Source: Rhodoferax sp. PAMC 29310 (GTDB lineage: Bacteria > Pseudomonadota > Gammaproteobacteria > Burkholderiales > Burkholderiaceae_C). From it: a stretch of 64,000 nt of DNA. The stretch covers positions 2,108,001-2,172,000 of the forward strand of contig NZ_CP072852.1 in the NCBI RefSeq assembly GCF_017948265.1. Direction: 5' to 3'. The number at the start of each line of letters is the position of its first letter. The first letter of the stretch is position 1. Shown one piece after another: positions 62,316 through 64,000 of this stretch. Made by a program: the position numbers and the translations under genes. A model generated the notes under the pieces. It ran no database searches, had not been told where the DNA came from, and saw only the letters and a list, made by a program, of their open reading frames with translations.

Positions 62316-63290
62316 ATGAGTCAAGTCCATCCCTGCGCCCGAACCACCCCTCGCACACGCGCTGAGATAAGGACCTCGCCCGCTGGTGCCAGTGCGCTGG
62401 CCGACCGATACAACATCACGCCCGCCACCGCTCGCAAGTGGAAAGAGCGCGAAGATTCAGAGGATCGCTCCCACCGCCCGCGTACGTTGAAGACGACGCT
62501 CAGTCCAGCGCAGGAGCAACTTGTTGTCGAGCTTCGGCGCACAGTTCTACTGCCCCTGGACGACCTGCTGGCGATCACCCGCGAGTTCATCAATGCCGCT
62601 GTTTCACGCTCAGGCTTGGACCGTTGTTTGCGCCGCCATGGCGTCTCCGATCTGAAAGGCCTGCTGCCACAAGTTGAGGGGGAGCCTGCGCCACTGAAAA
62701 CCTTCAAGGACTACGAGCCTGGATTCATACACATTGACATCAAGTACCTGCCGCAGATGCCTGATGAGACGAAGAGGCGCTACCTCTTTGTGGCCATTGA
62801 TCGAGCGACACGGTGGGTCTATTTCCACATTTACAACGACCAGACTGACGTCAGCAGTACCGATTTTTTGTGCCGGTTGAGAAAAGTCTCGCCCATGAGA
62901 ATTCAAAAGATTCTGACTGACAACGGAAGTCAATTTACCGACCGTTTTACAGCCAAGAGCAAACAAGCCACGGGCAAGCATACGTTCGACATCAGCTGTG
63001 CCGAGATGGGTATCGTGCATCGCCTGTCGCCCCCACGCCATCCGCAAACCAATGGCATGGTGGAGCGCTTCAATGGGCGCATCAGCGACTTGGTTAAGCA
63101 AACACGTTTCGCATCAGCGGCTGAGCTGGAGGCGACTCTGACGCTCTATTTAAAGACCTACAACCACCATATCCCGCAGCGGGCTTTGAAGCACCAAACA
63201 CCTATTCAAGCTTTGCAGAAATGGCGCGCAGGAAAACCTGATTTGTTTGCCAAGCGAGTTTATGAACAGGCGGGACTTGACAGGTATTGA
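62316..63290 (+). CDS. IS481-family transposase
   Basis: This 324-residue transposase has an N-terminal HTH (LADRYNITPATARKWKERED) and an rve integrase core. The acidic triad is seen as FIHIDIKYLP, LTDNGSQFTDRF and TNGMVERFNGRI. Such IS481-like proteins are often annotated as ISxxx with or without clear ends; no terminal repeats were found here. AAGGAGAG precedes the ATG. It sits at the right of the LivKHMGF/ligase block, so it may have helped bring it in. Confidence 0.9.
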   Translation: MSQVHPCARTTPRTRAEIRTSPAGASALADRYNITPATARKWKEREDSEDRSHRPRTLKTTLSPAQEQLVVELRRTVLLPLDDLLAITREFINAAVSRSGLDRCLRRHGVSDLKGLLPQVEGEPAPLKTFKDYEPGFIHIDIKYLPQMPDETKRRYLFVAIDRATRWVYFHIYNDQTDVSSTDFLCRLRKVSPMRIQKILTDNGSQFTDRFTAKSKQATGKHTFDISCAEMGIVHRLSPPRHPQTNGMVERFNGRISDLVKQTRFASAAELEATLTLYLKTYNHHIPQRALKHQTPIQALQKWRAGKPDLFAKRVYEQAGLDRY

Positions 63291-63369
63291 CTCAGTTGAA
63301 ACGGAAACTACCTAGCACTCCTGCAGGTTTTCTTAGATTACTCGAGTCAAGACTTACACCAAAGATAAA

Positions 63370-63401
63370 GCCGCATTGTTGAAGAACAATGCGGCTTTTT
63401 T
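63370..63401. terminator. Terminator between transposase and epimerase
   Basis: The perfect 11-bp stem GCCGCATTGTT / AACAATGCGGC (63370-63380, 63385-63395) with loop GAAG is followed by TTTTTTC on the forward strand. It ends the transposase transcript, and possibly the convergent epimerase transcript. Confidence 0.9.
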
Positions 63402-63410
63402 CTTGTGCGC

Positions 63411-64000
63411 TTACAGCCCTTCGTTCACCGTCGGGTAAGCCAATTTCAAGCGCAGTTCGCGCTTCATGCGGGTGCTGTCCATGCGGCGGGACTCGCTCAT
63501 GAAACTTAGCAGCATCAAGGACAAGTGCTGCGAGGCCGTGCTTCTGGGAACGCGCGGGGGGCGGGGCAAACCGTATTTATCGGCAGCCAGATCAAAGTAG
63601 TCGCCCATTTTCAGACAGGTGTCGTCGTTGACGTTGTAGATGCGCTGAGGCTTGGCGCGCCACAGCGCTGCGATGCAGGCCCTTGCTAGGTCGGCGGCGT
63701 GGATGTGGTTGGTGTACACGTCATCCTCAGCCTGCAACACAGGCGTGCCCTTGAGCAGGCGGGCATGCGGGGTGCCGCCAACGCGGTCGCGGGCGTAGAT
63801 GCCGGGAATGCGCAAGATGCTGCTACGCACGCCGCTGGCCCGGCCGAAAAATCGCACGGAGTTTTCAGCATCAATTCGTCGCTTGGCCCTTGGTGTATCT
63901 GCGCAAGTAGCTCTTGTTTCAATAGCAAAATCACCCTGGCAATCGCCATAGACACCGCTGGTGGACCCATACACCAGGGCGACGGGCAGGCTGCGCAGAC
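63411..64000 (-). CDS. NAD-dependent epimerase/dehydratase family protein (5' end beyond window)
   Basis: Only the C-terminal part, about 196 residues, is present; the reading frame is open to base 64000. The segment ALVYGSTSGVYGDCQG carries the Ser and the conserved turn of extended SDRs, and RRIDAEN and RIPGIYARDRVGG are typical of YeeZ-type NAD-dependent epimerases. The C-terminus ends YPTVNEGL. Residues DFAIETRATCADTPRA are encoded by a dispersed-repeat-like sequence (63885-63932). The substrate is unknown. Confidence 0.85.
   Translation of the reverse strand, partial: LRSLPVALVYGSTSGVYGDCQGDFAIETRATCADTPRAKRRIDAENSVRFFGRASGVRSSILRIPGIYARDRVGGTPHARLLKGTPVLQAEDDVYTNHIHAADLARACIAALWRAKPQRIYNVNDDTCLKMGDYFDLAADKYGLPRPPRVPRSTASQHLSLMLLSFMSESRRMDSTRMKRELRLKLAYPTVNEGL
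63885..63932 (-). repeat. Dispersed ~45-bp repeat-like sequence inside the epimerase gene
   Basis: On the reverse strand it reads TTTTGCTATTGAAACAAGAG then CTACTTGCGCAGATACACC and AAGGGCC, similar to the copies at 30877 and 23879. It is translated in frame without breaking the protein. Confidence 0.45.

Overview
The window is chromosomal DNA from a betaproteobacterium, most likely Burkholderiales/Comamonadaceae (Rhodoferax/Polaromonas-like). I base this on the protein families seen (long-form QueF, the DinB variant, FtrBC-type iron uptake, the rubrerythrin/Fe-S/DUF3501 cluster) and on general sequence character. No database search was possible.

Layout. 1-5.1 kb: the end of an MFS transporter, then a decaying reverse-strand sugar/alcohol operon (broken Fe-alcohol dehydrogenase, cupin, RbsD/FucU mutarotase, SDR) and a LysR stub. 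5.1-24 kb: ordinary chromosome with an acyl-CoA synthetase, an Old Yellow Enzyme, a divergent DUF1304/TetR pair, DUF547, a 1348-aa CHASE-PAS hybrid histidine kinase, a cold-shock/DUF1294 protein, FTR1 iron uptake under a Fur-like box, an FMN alpha-hydroxyacid dehydrogenase, a Pat-type acyltransferase and dinB. 24-29 kb: a giant PAS-GGDEF-EAL sensor gene broken by a G8-tract frameshift and an in-frame amber codon. 29-38.8 kb: queF, an alpha/beta hydrolase, yaaA, the DUF3501/Fe-S/rubrerythrin operon, valS, tusA-like and cysM.

38.83-53.81 kb: a genomic island of about 14.9 kb inserted at the 3' end of tRNA-Leu(CAA). It carries a P4-type integrase, a primase/helicase (PriCT_2-Toprim-DUF927), an AlpA regulator, an IS30 element and several unknown genes. 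Its main cargo is a three-gene, translationally coupled operon (45.3-48.8 kb) that looks like an ABC three-component (ABC-3C) conflict/defence system: a possible nuclease-like effector, a small middle component, and an SMC/Rad50-like ATPase with a CPTC zinc-hook-like motif. Matching short repeats at both island ends support the boundaries.

53.8-63.3 kb: a second, degenerate P4-type integrase starts just beyond the same att site. It is followed by a complete branched-chain-type ABC transporter (LivKHMGF) with an acyl-CoA ligase, then an IS481-family transposase. This looks like a second, older accretion at the same tRNA carrying an uptake/CoA-activation module. The window ends inside a reverse-strand NAD-dependent epimerase.

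A dispersed imperfect repeat of about 45 bp (core ATAGCTACTcCCGCATg...AAGGGCTA) recurs through the non-island chromosome. It overlaps start codons, stop codons and even coding sequence.
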